64,000 nucleotides of DNA from Emergomyces orientalis (GCA_002110485.1 MOWL01000088.1:806001-870000); one strand, 5' to 3'; counted from the stretch's first letter, positions 1 through 12,883 are shown. Program-made: numbers and translations. Notes: generated from the letters alone by a model not told the origin.

Positions 1-1144
1 AAAGCGCAAGGCTGTATGAGAATTTCATGGCTTCAGCAAAGGATAGCGGTCGCAATGATACAACAAAACAATGTATCAGGATTTTTTAAAATGGCAGTTA
101 TCTGTTGTTGGGTCGGAGGGCAGAAATTCCTTTTTGGTGTTTTAAGATTCCGTGGCAGAAGAGAGGGGGTGGATTTTATACAAAGCAAAGCGCAGGATTT
201 TAATCTTAAAAGAGTGGCAAGTCGCCTATGACGCCGGAGAACAAGTCCGTGCCGGAAGAGGCGCACTTTCAGTTTGTGCCAGTTTTACAAGGTTATTTCG
301 ACTGATCTTCGGACATTTGGAAGCGCATTGTGCCCAATACTTAGGATTTCGCAGCTGGGCGGTTTTTCCAATCCGTGGCTTCGCACCAGTCTCAACCTTG
401 GAAGTTATCCGAGCGGGTGAACTTAAATCTTATCCAACACTGCCTCATTAAAATGTTTTGAGAAAGTTCGGCTTGGCCCCCAAGGATTGCCTAAAAATAC
501 GGGCAGATATTGCAGCTTTTCTACTATATTCAGTTTCCCGAGGAACAACCCTCAAGTCACTTTTTCTCCATACAAAGCAATGACATCAACACCCCATTAA
601 CTATGATGAAGACATGCCGGGGCAATGAAAGGGCCCCCCAAGAAATAGGTGCCTCATTTCGTTGGCAGGAATGTTGCATCTCATGGGGATATCGCATAGC
701 CACATGCCAGAGCCATGCTAGCGAAAGGTCTGTTCGCCTCATTGGATGGATCGGCCAGCGTCAAACCACATCAACCAACTGCGCTCGGCGTCTCTCTTCT
801 CATGACGAAAATCTTTCTGTTTTCAAGTGTCTAAGGTAAATCTGCAAGGCTGATACTTAGGTAATCCGCTCACCTCCACTGACCGACCTCTTGCATAGTC
901 AAACATAGAGGCTGCTTGTATTGTACTTAATTGATCCAATGATTCATTTCCCTGTCACCTCTTGCATCTCTTCGCTTCTTCTTGTGATAGTTGGCTGTGT
1001 GGTATTAGCTGGGAGCATGAAGTGGAGCATACACGGACGCATCGGATATTTATTATTTTGGTGTTCGATTCTTGATGTGGCAGTGGTTGAGCAAACACAG
1101 CAAACACGCTCAGGCAAACACCCACACACTCCAGGCCACTCAAA

Positions 1145-1166
1145 TCTCTCTCTCTCTCTCTCTCTC
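1145..1166. repeat. (CT)n microsatellite
   Basis: About eleven consecutive CT units in the intergenic stretch. Nothing links it to a gene. Confidence 0.9.
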
Positions 1167-1637
1167 ATTCATCCCCAAACAACACAGCACAGCACTGCCA
1201 ACATGCCAAAACCTGCTTGTTCCCGACACTGCGGAATTTGAGAAGGTTTTAGAAATAGGTTGACGCTCCTGCCTGGCAAAATCGCCAATTATTCCCGCAC
1301 ACCCAAGTTACATGCCCCATGAGGCCCTGCGAGCTGCTGAGGGTGTCAACGCGCCAAAGGTACACGAGCAATGGGAAATATTAAACTTGAATCACTGTTT
1401 ACTGGAATGAATATATGTGCGGGTCTTCATGTCTCTCAATGTCTCAAGGCTGGTTCGCTGCAATCGGGAACCATTACTAATGCCAGGCAAATCTCTTTTG
1501 GAGGGGGAGGTTGGTAAACAATGATTTCGCATTGGGGAAGAAGAACACACCCTATGGCCTGTTCGTATTCTCTTTGAACGATATCTGTTGAATTGATCTG
1601 CCCGCGGAGGTGGAAAATCATAAACTATGCGCCCCCT

Positions 1638-1660
1638 CTTCTTCTTCTTCTTCTTCTTCT
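1638..1660. repeat. (CTT)n microsatellite
   Basis: About eight CTT units in non-coding sequence. Confidence 0.9.
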
Positions 1661-2270
1661 CCGAGACGCACCCACATTGTGTCGGGACTACCAGAACAAT
1701 AGCAATGCCCAAAATCCAGCTGTTCCTCCTATTTCCTTTAGCTTACGAACCCTTCAAACATTGAAGGACAGTCGGCATATCTTACACGTCTTGTGTGCAT
1801 GCCGGTTGGAGCTGGGTTTTGGGAAGCAGAGCATCATACATTCATGAGCAGAGGGAGATATTTGCTTTTGCTTGCTTGGAATCCCTTTAAAGGCTGACGA
1901 GCTTGCAAGGTAGATATTCTTTTTCCTATATGTTTTGTTTTTGCTTGCATTGCGAGAGCAAATTACCTTTTAAAAGGGCCTTCATAGTTCATGTTTTCTG
2001 AGTTTCCTCTCCTCTCCGGAGCAGAAATAACCTCTTCACAGATGAGCATGACTCCTTGCGTCTCTACATTTGGTGCAGAGCTGTCCGGAAGTAGATTCAG
2101 TGCGTTAGCTATGGCTGATAGATAGTATTGAGAGTGTTTCTAATTATCGACAATAAAATATATTACATTCTCCGTCTGAAGATCTCAATGCATCCGTGTT
2201 AAACTTAACAAATCTATTCATATATATGCCATCCCTGTTTGATCGATAACCCATAAAAAATCTTTACAAA

Positions 2271-3398
2271 TCACAACTTGCTTGAAGCCCCTTCGTCCTC
2301 GTCGGGTATTTTGACCACGACCTTCCCCCAAGTCTCTCTTCCTCCCAGAGCCTGCAACGCCTTTGGCACACTCTCCAACCCGACAAAGCTTTGATCCGTA
2401 AAGCTTGTCCCCCTAAATTTCCCCTGCCTAATCAAATCAAAAATACCATCCCACACCACTCCCACCGACTCCTTCTCAAAATTCGCATACTGGCCCCAAT
2501 GCAACCCTACAATACTAACATTCTTCAACAACACCCGATTCATGGCAACCTTCTCAATCTTCCCTGCGGCAAACCCAATCACCAACAACCGCGCATTCCA
2601 GGCTACACACTTGAGACTCTGATCAATCATCCCCACGGGGTCATACACAATATCGACACCAACCTTCCCATTCCCCGTCCGCTTCTCCGCACATAACTTC
2701 TTCACCGCATCCGGCCACTTAGCATCATTATAATCGATCGTATAATCCGCTCCGAATGACTTGGCAATCTGCCTCTTCCTCTCCGATCCCGCCGTGGCAA
2801 TTACTGTAGCCCCCTTCGCCTTTGCGATCTGCACAGCAGCTAGGCCCACCCCGCCCGCTGCGGCGTGCACAAGCACCCAATCCCCACTTTGCACATTCAC
2901 CCGCGTTATAAGACCACCATATGAAGTCGGCGCGGTGACGAAGAGGCCCGCGGCATCCTCAAAGCTCCAGCCTTCCGGTACAGGCCTCAACGCAGTTTCG
3001 AGAGCTAGGATGTGTGTAGCATAAGCACCCTGTGTGGCGCCGAAGACGCGATCACCGACTTTAAACTTTGGTGAACTGACCGCGGTGGGCGTGCTAAGGA
3101 TTGTTCCGCCAAATTCCATGCCAGATATCCATGGCAAGGGTGGCTGATTCTGATATTTGCCTTGGATTTGAAGGAGGTCGAAGAAATTCGTGCCGGCTGA
3201 GTGGATTTTAATGAGGTATTTGTCTGGGGCAGGGGCAGGGGTTGGCAGGGTTGTGACGGTCAGGTCGAGGGGACCCTGGGTTTATTGTTCAGCAGATGTT
3301 ATCAGAATATAGGATACTTTGAGTTCGATTCAATGGAGAGTGTCATTATAACAACCCCTTCTTACCTTCACATATTCTCTAACTTGAATTGCGCGCAT
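2271..3398 (-). CDS. NADPH:quinone oxidoreductase-like MDR protein
   Basis: Zinc-independent medium-chain dehydrogenase/reductase of the quinone oxidoreductase (zeta-crystallin) type, expected to use NADPH to reduce quinones or enones. Two exons: 3366-3398 and 2271-3275, with a 90-base intron (GTAAG donor, CCCAG acceptor); 345 residues, normal for the family. Exon 1 gives the typical start MRAIQVREYVK, and exon 2 continues in frame with GPLDLTVTTLP. The N-terminal GroES-like fold contains KYLIKIHSAGTNFFDL and GMEFGG; the Rossmann nucleotide-binding loop is AAAGGVGLAAVQIAKAKGA near residue 150. The structural zinc cysteines of alcohol dehydrogenases are absent, as expected. No signal peptide is seen, so it is probably cytosolic. 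It lies 630 bases downstream of the HET gene on the same strand; no functional link is evident. The substrate is not predictable. Confidence 0.9.
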
Positions 3399-4028
3399 CG
3401 TGAAATAGGCTGTACAAATCGGGGGTTTGATGTAGGGTGGGGGGAAGAGGAATTCAGTTGGGAAAACGCAAGGAGTAGGTATCTCTAGCAAGCTTGATAT
3501 CGAATTGTAGAATATAACCGACTGTCCTTGTCTGCCTCTCTACCTTGAAATACATCCCCGCAGCCTCCGACGGAGTCGGGAATCGGGACCAAGCTTTGGC
3601 TGGTTGAAGCAGACTCGGAGATGCCGAGGTTCAGCGGCAAAGGACTGGGCATGACACTCAGTGGGGTTCAGTTTGAATATTGTGTCTAGCTCCACTGAAA
3701 AAAATATATATATATATGGCCCAAGCCCGATTAACGAGCAGCGGCCCCTTTTATCGAGATTTTTTAACGAAATACCAAGGAGAGAGAAAGGCGCATGTAG
3801 CAAACAGCCTCTGACTATCCTTACCTTTTCTAAAATTATAGTAACATTAATTTCTATGGGATCGAAACACTTCTTGACGGCTTATGCAAAGTTACTCGAG
3901 CACACCCAGAGGAACCAAGTCGTTATTCTTTCGCAATATAGGCGGCAATACCATAAAATAAATAAAACTAACACACATAAATCTCTATTGAAAGGCCATC
4001 AATAAACCATGTGCTAAGAGCCAAAATT
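3399..4028. other. intergenic between HET and quinone oxidoreductase genes
   Basis: Promoter side of the quinone oxidoreductase gene and 3' flank of the HET gene, both on the minus strand. A short AT run lies near 3703-3717. No other feature is seen. Confidence 0.5.
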
Positions 4029-6074
4029 TTATCTCATTTCATATAAGAACACGGGAATATCAGTTCTTCCGTGGCTTTTAATGCCCTCAGTAACCAGGCC
4101 CCACATAACGGCATGTTCATGGATGTATGTGTCTCCAATGAAGAGATGGTGGTCCGGCATACGCCGTAAGATAAATGGAACGCGGCCTCCAAAAAGTACG
4201 CAGACTTCATCGCCAGGGCGGGTCATCTGAGGACCAATACCTAAGTAGCCCTTCTCCGTAACATAGAAACGGCGATGGAAGCATATAGACCTCACACAAC
4301 GCTCAAAACGGTCAGCATCGGCTCCGCCCCCACCTACATCCATCGTGGCAAGGCTGCAGAGGTGGTCAAGCAGACTATGTTCCCCAGGCCCGTATGTTAT
4401 TGAGATGTTATCAGATGTGAGGATCTTGGACAGAAGATACGCAGCAGCATCTGCTTCGCCCTGTCGCATAAACCTTTCCTTTGTTAGTCCCTTCGTATCG
4501 CCCAACAACAGATCAAGGTCCCCCATGCTTGCTCCCAATGGAGCCGCAAGTAACGTAGCGCAGAATGCCATTACCAGAGGGGTTTTATCATAGTACAATG
4601 GCATTTGGGCTTGGTTTATCGGAAAGCTGAACATTTGATCCCACAAGTCCTGAAAGGGGAATGAACCAGTGAGGGTGTATTCCAACACCTCACTGACAGA
4701 GTTAACCCTATCCACATGGAAACCGCGTAACTGGAGAGAGTTTGGTCGCATCGGCTCCTTTGAATATGGCATATCCTCCGCTTCTGCGAAGTATCTAAAG
4801 TGGCCGTCGCAAAAGCCAGCAAGGAAGCAACCTACGTCCAGGACACTGCATTGGCGAGGTTGAAACCATTTCGGAACCCAGGATGGAAAGTCGCTTTGAG
4901 CTGGGTCATCTGTGTGTTGCACATGCGCTAATACAGTAAGAACCCTAGGGGGTTTCCTGATTAAAAATCTGGTGAGATCTCTGTAAACCTCAAGCAAATT
5001 CTTATTATAATCAGCTCGCAACGCCTTGTGCCTGAGGACATCGAGATCAGGGCCGAGGTTATTAATGCGCTTTGCCACGCCAATTGCAAATCGGCGATAT
5101 AGCATGAGTGCCGGATTGTAATCCGAGGACGACATAGTTTGCGTAAAAGCTATTGCTGGCTCTAAACCTTCATCAGACATCCCCAATATTGAAAACACCT
5201 TATCCCGTGGATCCGTAACCTTGAAATCCCGCGTTGTTGCAAGCAGCAATGTTAGAGAACCCAATGATCCTTCGACGGCTCCGCCACGAAACCCGCTCGA
5301 TGGTTGTCGGAGCATAAAAATCATATTCCAGAATTCGAACGGCATTCCAAATAGTATTTGGTCTCGTTTCACGGACATATAGTTGGCTGTTGCAATGAGG
5401 TCAAAGAAATTCATTTCCAGCCCCTCACACTTGGCAATAGCCCACTTGCTTGCTACAACCTCTTGCACGCACCAATTCCGGATGAAATAAGGCCGATCAA
5501 ACAATTGGTCAAGGTGATGGAACCCCTCTGGTGCTCCGACAGCCAGTTCGACAACAGCCTTTTGTAGAGCAACTTTGTCTGCACCACAGCGCTCCCGCAC
5601 AACCGCTAGTCGCTCTGCAACCTCAAAAGCCATTTCCACACCTGGCGTCCAGCACCCGAGCCATACAACAACTCGCGTAGCATGCTTGTACACAAATCGC
5701 ATATACCTTACTTGCCTCGACCTCTCGTCTGTGTTTGACTGGTCAATGCAGAGTGCGTCGACCCAAAGCCGCCTTGCTTGCGCTGGCAGTCGGAGACTCC
5801 GGAGCGCAGAGTCTAAATTGGGCTTGATGGGGATTGGTCGTCCATCGATATAAATGGAAGTTTGCTCTGTCTCCGTGCCCCAAACATACGAAAGAGACTC
5901 ATAAGGAAGTATAGGTGCGAAATCGGGATCCAGAGCATGGATTATGAGACTGCCACGAAGTGGCTCATTTAGTGGACCAGAACTCAGAAGAAGCAGGCGG
6001 GTAAAGGGAGGCGTCTTGCCCACTGGGGCAAGGGATGGAAGAGGTTGATAGATATATTGAGGGGAGCTTTCCAT
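4029..6074 (-). CDS. HET-domain (heterokaryon incompatibility) protein
   Basis: Single exon, 681 residues. The HET domain (about residues 55-210) carries the three usual blocks: YESLSYVWG near 58, RRLWVDALCIDQSNTDER near 100-118, and the following helix RYMRFVYKHATRVVVWLG. The C-terminal part has the usual closing block of these proteins, GYLGIGPQMTRPGDEVCVL, followed by a short beta-rich tail. HET proteins act in allorecognition and can trigger cell death when different strains fuse; many paralogues have no proven role. There is no NACHT, STAND or lipase module, so this is the short HET-plus-tail architecture. The frame is intact with no internal stop. The ATG at 6074 is the first in-frame start and gives a normal N terminus. 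No partner gene of the het-c/pin-c kind is adjacent. Confidence 0.92.
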   Translation of the reverse strand: MESSPQYIYQPLPSLAPVGKTPPFTRLLLLSSGPLNEPLRGSLIIHALDPDFAPILPYESLSYVWGTETEQTSIYIDGRPIPIKPNLDSALRSLRLPAQARRLWVDALCIDQSNTDERSRQVRYMRFVYKHATRVVVWLGCWTPGVEMAFEVAERLAVVRERCGADKVALQKAVVELAVGAPEGFHHLDQLFDRPYFIRNWCVQEVVASKWAIAKCEGLEMNFFDLIATANYMSVKRDQILFGMPFEFWNMIFMLRQPSSGFRGGAVEGSLGSLTLLLATTRDFKVTDPRDKVFSILGMSDEGLEPAIAFTQTMSSSDYNPALMLYRRFAIGVAKRINNLGPDLDVLRHKALRADYNKNLLEVYRDLTRFLIRKPPRVLTVLAHVQHTDDPAQSDFPSWVPKWFQPRQCSVLDVGCFLAGFCDGHFRYFAEAEDMPYSKEPMRPNSLQLRGFHVDRVNSVSEVLEYTLTGSFPFQDLWDQMFSFPINQAQMPLYYDKTPLVMAFCATLLAAPLGASMGDLDLLLGDTKGLTKERFMRQGEADAAAYLLSKILTSDNISITYGPGEHSLLDHLCSLATMDVGGGGADADRFERCVRSICFHRRFYVTEKGYLGIGPQMTRPGDEVCVLFGGRVPFILRRMPDHHLFIGDTYIHEHAVMWGLVTEGIKSHGRTDIPVFLYEMR

Positions 6075-9000
6075 GGAGAAATAATAATTTCGAGCAGCAG
6101 CTAGGTAGTATTTGTTTCCCAGGACCGCTAAATAACTGTAGTGACTAGTTTTCCCCAGAAGTTAATTACACCGTTCCAGGAATGACCCAAAATCAGTGAC
6201 CAAGCTCACTGCATTATCGACAACTCAATCATGCCGACTCAAAGTAAATAAATATTCTGCCCTTTTATGGGACTTGAACCATGAGGAGGCTAAAGACCCT
6301 GGCGCAAGAGATGGAATGTCGCGATTTGCGATACGAGGCTGACTATATAGGTGCTGCTCCCAGGAGCATAGCCACTTATTTCGGCCATTATATCTGTGGG
6401 GTTAAACCGCCCCATGGGAAAAAAGTGACGAAAACCGCCAACGATCGGTGCAACTCGAAACTTTTCCAACCACCCCTTCGGGTTGGCGCTTCGGGTAACT
6501 TATGCATCTCCTTTTGCAGGCATATTGACTCTGACTTTAAACCTTGCCTGGGTATACTCCGTATAGTTCCCGCAGATGAACGATTTTGACGGAACTTCAT
6601 TATCATCGAAGGGGCTCCAACGTTGTTTTAAAAACTCGACTCGGGGCTGTATTTTCCATCAGTTTACGGCACGGCTCAACAGCAGTTTAAGAAACCAGAC
6701 CAACGGGGCAACCGTGGCCTGCTATGTCAAACCCATGAGTTCGTCAGAAACCACAACACCCCTTACACGACGGGAACAGGAAGCCAAACAAAGGTGGAAT
6801 TGGGAGATATAATTACATGACGACTGTTGAACTTTTAGCCCTAGAGGCTTAAAGCAGCGTCGAGAATATCTTCTTTGGTGCCCTTTTCCAGCAACGTCCA
6901 AAGTTCCTCGTTGACTAGGGTTCGATAATATTTCAACCAAATATTTTCTCAAGTAGAGTACATAACGGCTCATTCATCCGCTGTGTGTGGAATTTGGTCA
7001 GAATTTAGCATCAGTGTATTGATCTGTTACTTCTCTCTCCATCTCTAAAAAATACTTCCAGTTCTAAAGATTTGGTTTGGGTCAATCAAGGGATACGAGC
7101 AGACAGAAAACTGGTGAGATCCCATGCGGTGAAACAGGCCAGACCCTCGATATTTCAATTGGCAAAAGAGCACTGGGGTGTGCCTACCTGTTTTCCCAGT
7201 GCGTTTATCGGGTGTTTTCTTCTGCTTGACTCCGGATTTCCTGGCGTACAGAGCGCGTGGTACAACCAATATGTGCGCCTTAAGCATAACGTGAAGTTGC
7301 GCAGTATTCCAAGGAAATTTGCTGAAATGCAGCGGAAATGCGCATGAAAAAGGCAAACTGTTGCTCAACGGGAAAGACATTAAAGTCGAGAGCTCACTAT
7401 TAACCGGCTTTGAGCAGCTGCTGTGGTCTCCCAACGGCATTATGGCTTCTTCAGTTTGACAAATAGGAAAAGTTCCACAGACACCGATGGCAAATTTGGT
7501 AATGATGCCTTGCTTTGTCTCCCTCTTGTCAGCCTCAGCTATTCAAACACCCTAATTCTATTGGCTTCCTAGAAACAACATTGGAAGGACGGAAGACAGG
7601 ATTCCGGGAAACTATGGGGATAACGCAATTTTCGGTACACTGGTTAGAAAAGATTGTCAACTGAATTGATCCGGCTCATCGAAGCCGAGCTCCTCCGTAT
7701 CATGCTGCTATTTTCCGGGAATCGATTATTCGTCCCCGCTTAAGCGATGCTAACGAGCGGGTAACGCGGAAGTAACCTTCACCCGCTCAGGAAGGGCTTG
7801 AACCTTCCCCAGCCCCCCTGGGTTCAAATTTTTGATGATCTCGCTTGTCTGGTGATGTCAAGTTCCATCGTTCTTTTTAATGTTGCCAACCCTGGCGTAA
7901 CGACATGCAATACATGTCATGGGCGATGAAATGATATAATATTTGTTGAGTTGAAACTTCTCGTCAGTGCGAGGTCAGGAGATACTGTTGCTGAACAATA
8001 CCTATCGAAAGTTACGTGTCCGCCAATACCATCCGTTAAGTTACGGTAATCGAACCCCGGTCCAATGATCGATGAGAAAACATCGGGGAGGAAATCAGGG
8101 ATCCCCCACTCTGCGCTGATAAACCCACCCCTCCCGCCATCACAAACGATTGCGCAAGGGTTCTGCTAATTTGTTAAACTAGTGGATGTGAGAAACTGCA
8201 GGATATCAGGGCCCACCAGTGTTTGACAGTGGCTGGCTGGACCTCACTCCACGATCCATGGGAGGTGTGAGCCTGCTCCAAGCCGATGACTGGAAGGTGC
8301 AGCCGCTCATAGGCCTTTGGCCAGCCAATAGAATTCTTGCCGAACCACCGCGAAGATATTTGGTTGGGTGGAGGCCATGATCCGCCTATGGAAAATCGGC
8401 AAGGAAAATCATCTGCCTGAAGAACAGGAAAAACCGAAAAAGCCTGAGCTGTCATGCAGCTGAGGAAACTGGTGACGCACTGTGGGTTATTTTAGTCCGA
8501 CAAGATCTACCATTGATATTACAACGGATTCCGCAAGAGCTGGGGCCATTGATCGTGCCCCTTGCTGTTTTTAGGAAGCGGGATTGATATTGGATTTAAC
8601 ATTTGTCTTATCTTGTACGCTACTCAAATGGAACTCCATTTGCAATAAATACGGCACAAATACAAGATGCACCTGCTCTGGTTTGAACAAGCCCCCCTGG
8701 ACCAGATCGGATACTTTAATACGAACAAATGGCATTAGAATGTCCGTGACGACCGTAAGCATCTCCACTTGAAGTTTTCGAGATGTACGCTGTGTAGGTG
8801 CTCCTGTCACCGTAAGCTTCGCGCATGTAAATGCCCAGGATGACAAGGATTGACGTGGCTAGATCTGGAGGTATTTCGACAATTCCTGCCCACAGTGATA
8901 TGCTGTGGCATCAATAAGCTTTCCCACTAGCTCCCACCGGACCATCAAAATCGGACAGATTGTACTTGACTAGTACTTCGGCGAACTTTTTAAACTGGGG

Positions 9001-11652
9001 CGCTCTGGAACTGAGCTCTGGTGAAACCCTGACTCCAGCGGCCAGCCAGCCATGTCAGATCAGTACCATCTTTGCCTTCTCTGAAGAAAATCACCAGCCA
9101 GAACAGGCTATGAGTTCCAACCCAGATATCAGCTGCCAGGTTCCCCTTCCAAGGTTGCTTTTTATTGGGGCGTCTCTGCAATGTAGATCTCGATTGATCT
9201 CAGCACAATGGTCAGCGAGTGAGCGCCAGCTTTCCATCAAAAGATCAGCCATACACCCCTGTCATTGGGGCGGAGGAGGATCATTCGCACCAATGATCTG
9301 CTCGCGGACACTGCCAATCTGAGCTCAGAAGGCACCAGAGTGGTCAGCATGCACGTTCTTTCGCACAAATCGTTTATGTTCAAAGTTGGTTGGTTGAGGG
9401 AAGTTTTTGCTGTCGTCTGGTTTCCAATTGAGTTGAAGCCCCTAAAGGTTAAAATGTTTACCGAAGGGATCGATATTCTGACATTCTTCATTCTAGCCGA
9501 AATCGGTGGTCGTGGCACCATTGCGTCCGTTCGCGCCGGGCGCGCCAGAATGAGAACCGACAGGCGTTTTGACATTTACCGGCTTTGAATAGGGCCGTAA
9601 ACGCAAATTATGCGGAACCCGATGTTCCACATCCAAGACATTAGTTACTTCTGATTCATACCTTGCTGTATACGCAAGCCCCCTCTTAGGTACATGTGCA
9701 TGTACGTTTTGCGATGGCCACATCTATGTAAATGTACTCGTACGGGTATTTTTAAAGTCCCAATATCCCTTCGTATACCGTCGATGTACGCAACAATCTT
9801 TCACTAACCGAACAAGAACTAAAACCCAGCTCGAGGATTGTACCCTATCAGCTGGGGATGCATGAGTTAGGCAAGGATTTCGGCATCGTGACAGACCCTG
9901 GAACGGTTGCGATACTGACCGTACCGAATGGAGGCTAAGATCTGCTACGAGCCGAAGGGTGGTTGGTGCAAGGGTGACAGATTCGTGTTTACTCAGGCTC
10001 TGTGAGCACTAAATAGGATAAAGCTAACGAACTGCTAGTGACTCTGTAACTAATGAGGGAGGACTCTTCATAAGTGGATCTTGCATGGAGTTCAAAGTGT
10101 TTCCGCAAAGCTCCAGGGCGCCAGCGAACATTTCTGGTCTGATACACTTGGCATCAATGATGTCCAAGGACTACCATCAGCCCGAAGCTGCTTTGACTAC
10201 TCTCTCAGCTCTCCTCCGAACCACTCTTGCACAGCATATTCCCTGATTAGTCCAATGAAGCTTTGAATCTACACGCAGGAGGCCTATTTTAGGATGAATT
10301 TATGCGATGTCACTGGATTCGGGTAAGGTACAGTACATAGTACCAGTTCCAGAGACTGAGAACGGAACTACAATTTCAAGGTAGAAAATTTCGAGCGGCA
10401 GGCCGGAAAAAGGAATATCGGGCCCGTGTAGAAAAAGAAAGGAAATGGAAAGCAAGAAAGCCTAAAGCATGAAACCCAATCCGGTCTGACTTGGCGTAGG
10501 TGCGATGATCATGCATGCACGAATGCACATGCATTTTGTGTGCGGAGAAATGACATGGCTTTGACCTTATGCACGGGAGGACGATTGTGCATATGGCGAA
10601 CCTGGACGTAGGTCCAGGCCGAACGTACTTGTATGTACCACGTTTGGTTCGAACTAGATAAAATACGTTCCCCGTGGGTTGCAAAAGACAGCTAACTTGA
10701 ACGATGGCATATCATGGTGAGAGGATTTGGCTTGACGAGCTGCGAATTGCCTAGTCAACAGGGCGGGGACTTGTGGCGACCTGTGGATGTGACAGTAGCA
10801 CGGTAGCGTCATGACGTTCAAGAAGATCAAGTCGACCAGATAACATACGATCGCGGCAAAGGTAAGTGATGTGGGTAGGGAAGGTAAATTTCAATACCAT
10901 CGTTTGGGGGGCTTCGATAGAAGGGAAAAGGAGCAAAAGCGCAGGGCTTCCTTTCGTCATCTCTGGCGTCTGGTAGTGACAAAGTTGGTAGTGCTAATGG
11001 TTCACAAAAACTGGTAAGGCTCCCTGCTGCACAACCTCAGAAAGCAGGCAAGTGGTAAATTAGTTCTTAAACTGGGGCCAAGGATGTCTGTGCAGTTCGA
11101 GGAGTAAAGCTAGAACAGATCCAAGAGAACGAAATAAATAGGTATATATTAAATACCGATGGCAACATATATAGATGTAATGTATATATTAGCGATCGTC
11201 ATATCCAAATGTCATAAAATCCCAAAGTTCCAGCCATCCCAAAATATCCCATCCAGTACCCAAATAGGAAGTGAAAAATGAAAAACGAACAGAACGCAAA
11301 AGGTAATCTGTCCCCCTCTGCACAAGAGAATTAGAACAAAGAGAGAGAAAAAACAGACGCAATGTTCCATAATAACTGAACAACCCATATAATTACCGAT
11401 CTGCCAAGCTTTTCCAAAGACTCGAAATGGACAAAATGTTTTTGATGAAATTGCAAATTCATATACATGAACGTTGATCGAAAAGCAGGAAAGTATGTTC
11501 CCACGAAAAATAGGTCGAACAACAGGTGATCCGTTTAGTAGCGGGTAAAATGGTAGAGGATATCGCCTAGGTACGAAGTTGGAAGTTGAAATTGAGTACT
11601 CCAATTGCCTGAATTCCAGGAAGATAAATTTTGACCATGGGCTCGGCCCGGA
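6075..11652. other. 5.6-kb stretch without a recognisable gene
   Basis: Only short, overlapping open frames on both strands, none with a family motif or a plausible chain of exons. Base composition is mixed rather than strongly AT-rich, so it is not an obvious RIP-mutated transposon. Two adjacent hairpins lie at 7755-7808. The portion near 11.2-11.65 kb is probably 3' untranslated sequence of the Clr5-domain gene. Confidence 0.5.
7755..7808. other. two adjacent hairpin-forming inverted repeats
   Basis: GAGCGGGT at 7755-7762 pairs with ACCCGCTC at 7781-7788. Immediately after, GGAAGG at 7790-7795 pairs with CCTTCC at 7803-7808 around a seven-base loop. The second hairpin read on the minus strand looks like a tRNA T-arm (TTCAAGC loop), but no acceptor stem or A box matches, so it is not a tRNA. 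No role is known. Confidence 0.45.
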
Positions 11653-12883
11653 TTATTTTTGGGTTATATCAGTTCCCGAAGTTAACGCGCTTTGACAGCT
11701 AGAATTGCTTTCCGGCGAGGTATTTGGGTTCGTAGCAGGCTGCGTCATCATTTCTAATTGTGATTGGATAGTTGACAATCGCTGTTTTGTCGATGAAGAA
11801 TGCCTCTTACGTTTCATTTCTGGCCGGAGTCGTACGAGTGGAACACGGCCGACTCTCGCATTGGTTGTCCTAATCCCATCTGGGCGGACATGCGTGGAAG
11901 CAGCACGTCTCCATGCTTTAATTTCAGGATCCAACTGCAGCAACTCGAGATCAGAATTAGGCGATAGTTCTGGCGGGCCTCCATATTGGTGAGAGTAGCC
12001 CTCGCGGGGTGTTGGCTCATTTCTATACTCTGTATAGCCCGGGGCTGAAGGGCTTCTGTCGTCTATGGTAAAGAGATGGTGTGGGCAGGATTGGGATACG
12101 TCAGAAGCAATGTAGCTCCATGGAGCCATTGGATTGTTTTCTGTATTCACAGGGCTTGTCTGTAGTGGCCACTCTCCTGGATACGTCTTCACAAACGAAT
12201 CGCTCACGGAAATGGTGGAGTCAGAATCCGTAAATGTTGTAGGGCATGCCATGGGTGCATTTATGGCACTATTTGCGATCGAGCTTGTAGCAGGGTTCAG
12301 ATGTCCGTAGGAATGGACGGGAGACAGTGGGGATGGAGTCATGAACTGATGTAGCGAAAATGGTGGATAGTTGCCACACTCGTTGTCATTTGCTATGCTA
12401 TTCGACGAGGCCCAATCCGTTGCAACAGGCTGGCCTTCGAGAAATGGTGAATCTTTCAATATGAGGTGTTGGTTATACCCTGATGGCAATATCCATCCTT
12501 TCGGATCGTTCCATACAACCCTGCCGGGAAATGATGTCGTTTGAGTTGACGATGGTTCATTCACCGTGGTCAATTCTAACCGATTTGGGTGCTTGACGGT
12601 AGGGCATACCGTGAGTCCGTCGCCTTGCTTCTTCCTCTTTTGGCGCGACGGTTTGGTAACTCCCCACTTCTTCAGCCTACTGCGGAGTTGGGTTTCACTG
12701 GGGTGCGCTTGGATCAGTCCATGGAACAAGTTCGGGAAAGAAAGGACAGTCTTACGTCGGGTTAAAATCGTTGCTTCGAATTTTTTTGATGACTTGTTTC
12801 AATGGCCATTCTTCTTCTTTGTAAAGAGCTGCAATCTCGGCACGCTTGTTTTCCCAAACTTCGGATGGAATTGAAGTTTTCAT
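11653..12883 (-). CDS. Clr5-domain protein, putative regulator
   Basis: Two exons: 12756-12883 and 11653-12697, joined across a 58-base intron (GTAAGA donor, CCCCAG acceptor) in the middle of the Clr5 domain; 390 residues. The domain spans about residues 7-60: WENKRAEIAALYKEEEWPL, then across the splice NPTETQLRSRLKKWG. Clr5 domains form a small helical module named after fission yeast Clr5, a silencing factor, and are common at the N terminus of fungal nuclear proteins. A basic stretch rich in K and R follows directly (KPSRQKRKKQG), consistent with a nuclear localisation signal. The remainder is serine-, proline- and threonine-rich and probably disordered. The in-frame ATG at 12883 is chosen because the Clr5 domain begins a few residues later; the upstream reading lacks conserved features. 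Targets are unknown. Confidence 0.85.

Larger units (their letters stand above)
1..2270. other. intergenic, no gene recognised
   Basis: No open frame here resembles a known protein and none can be joined to others through convincing splice sites. Two microsatellites lie inside it and are listed separately. It contains the upstream-of-window side and the 3' flank of the quinone oxidoreductase gene, whose stop codon lies at 2271-2273. Confidence 0.5.

Noticed and set aside
7770..7830. tRNA-like T-arm on the minus strand
   Set aside because: T stem and loop fit, but no acceptor stem, D arm or A box at the right distance.
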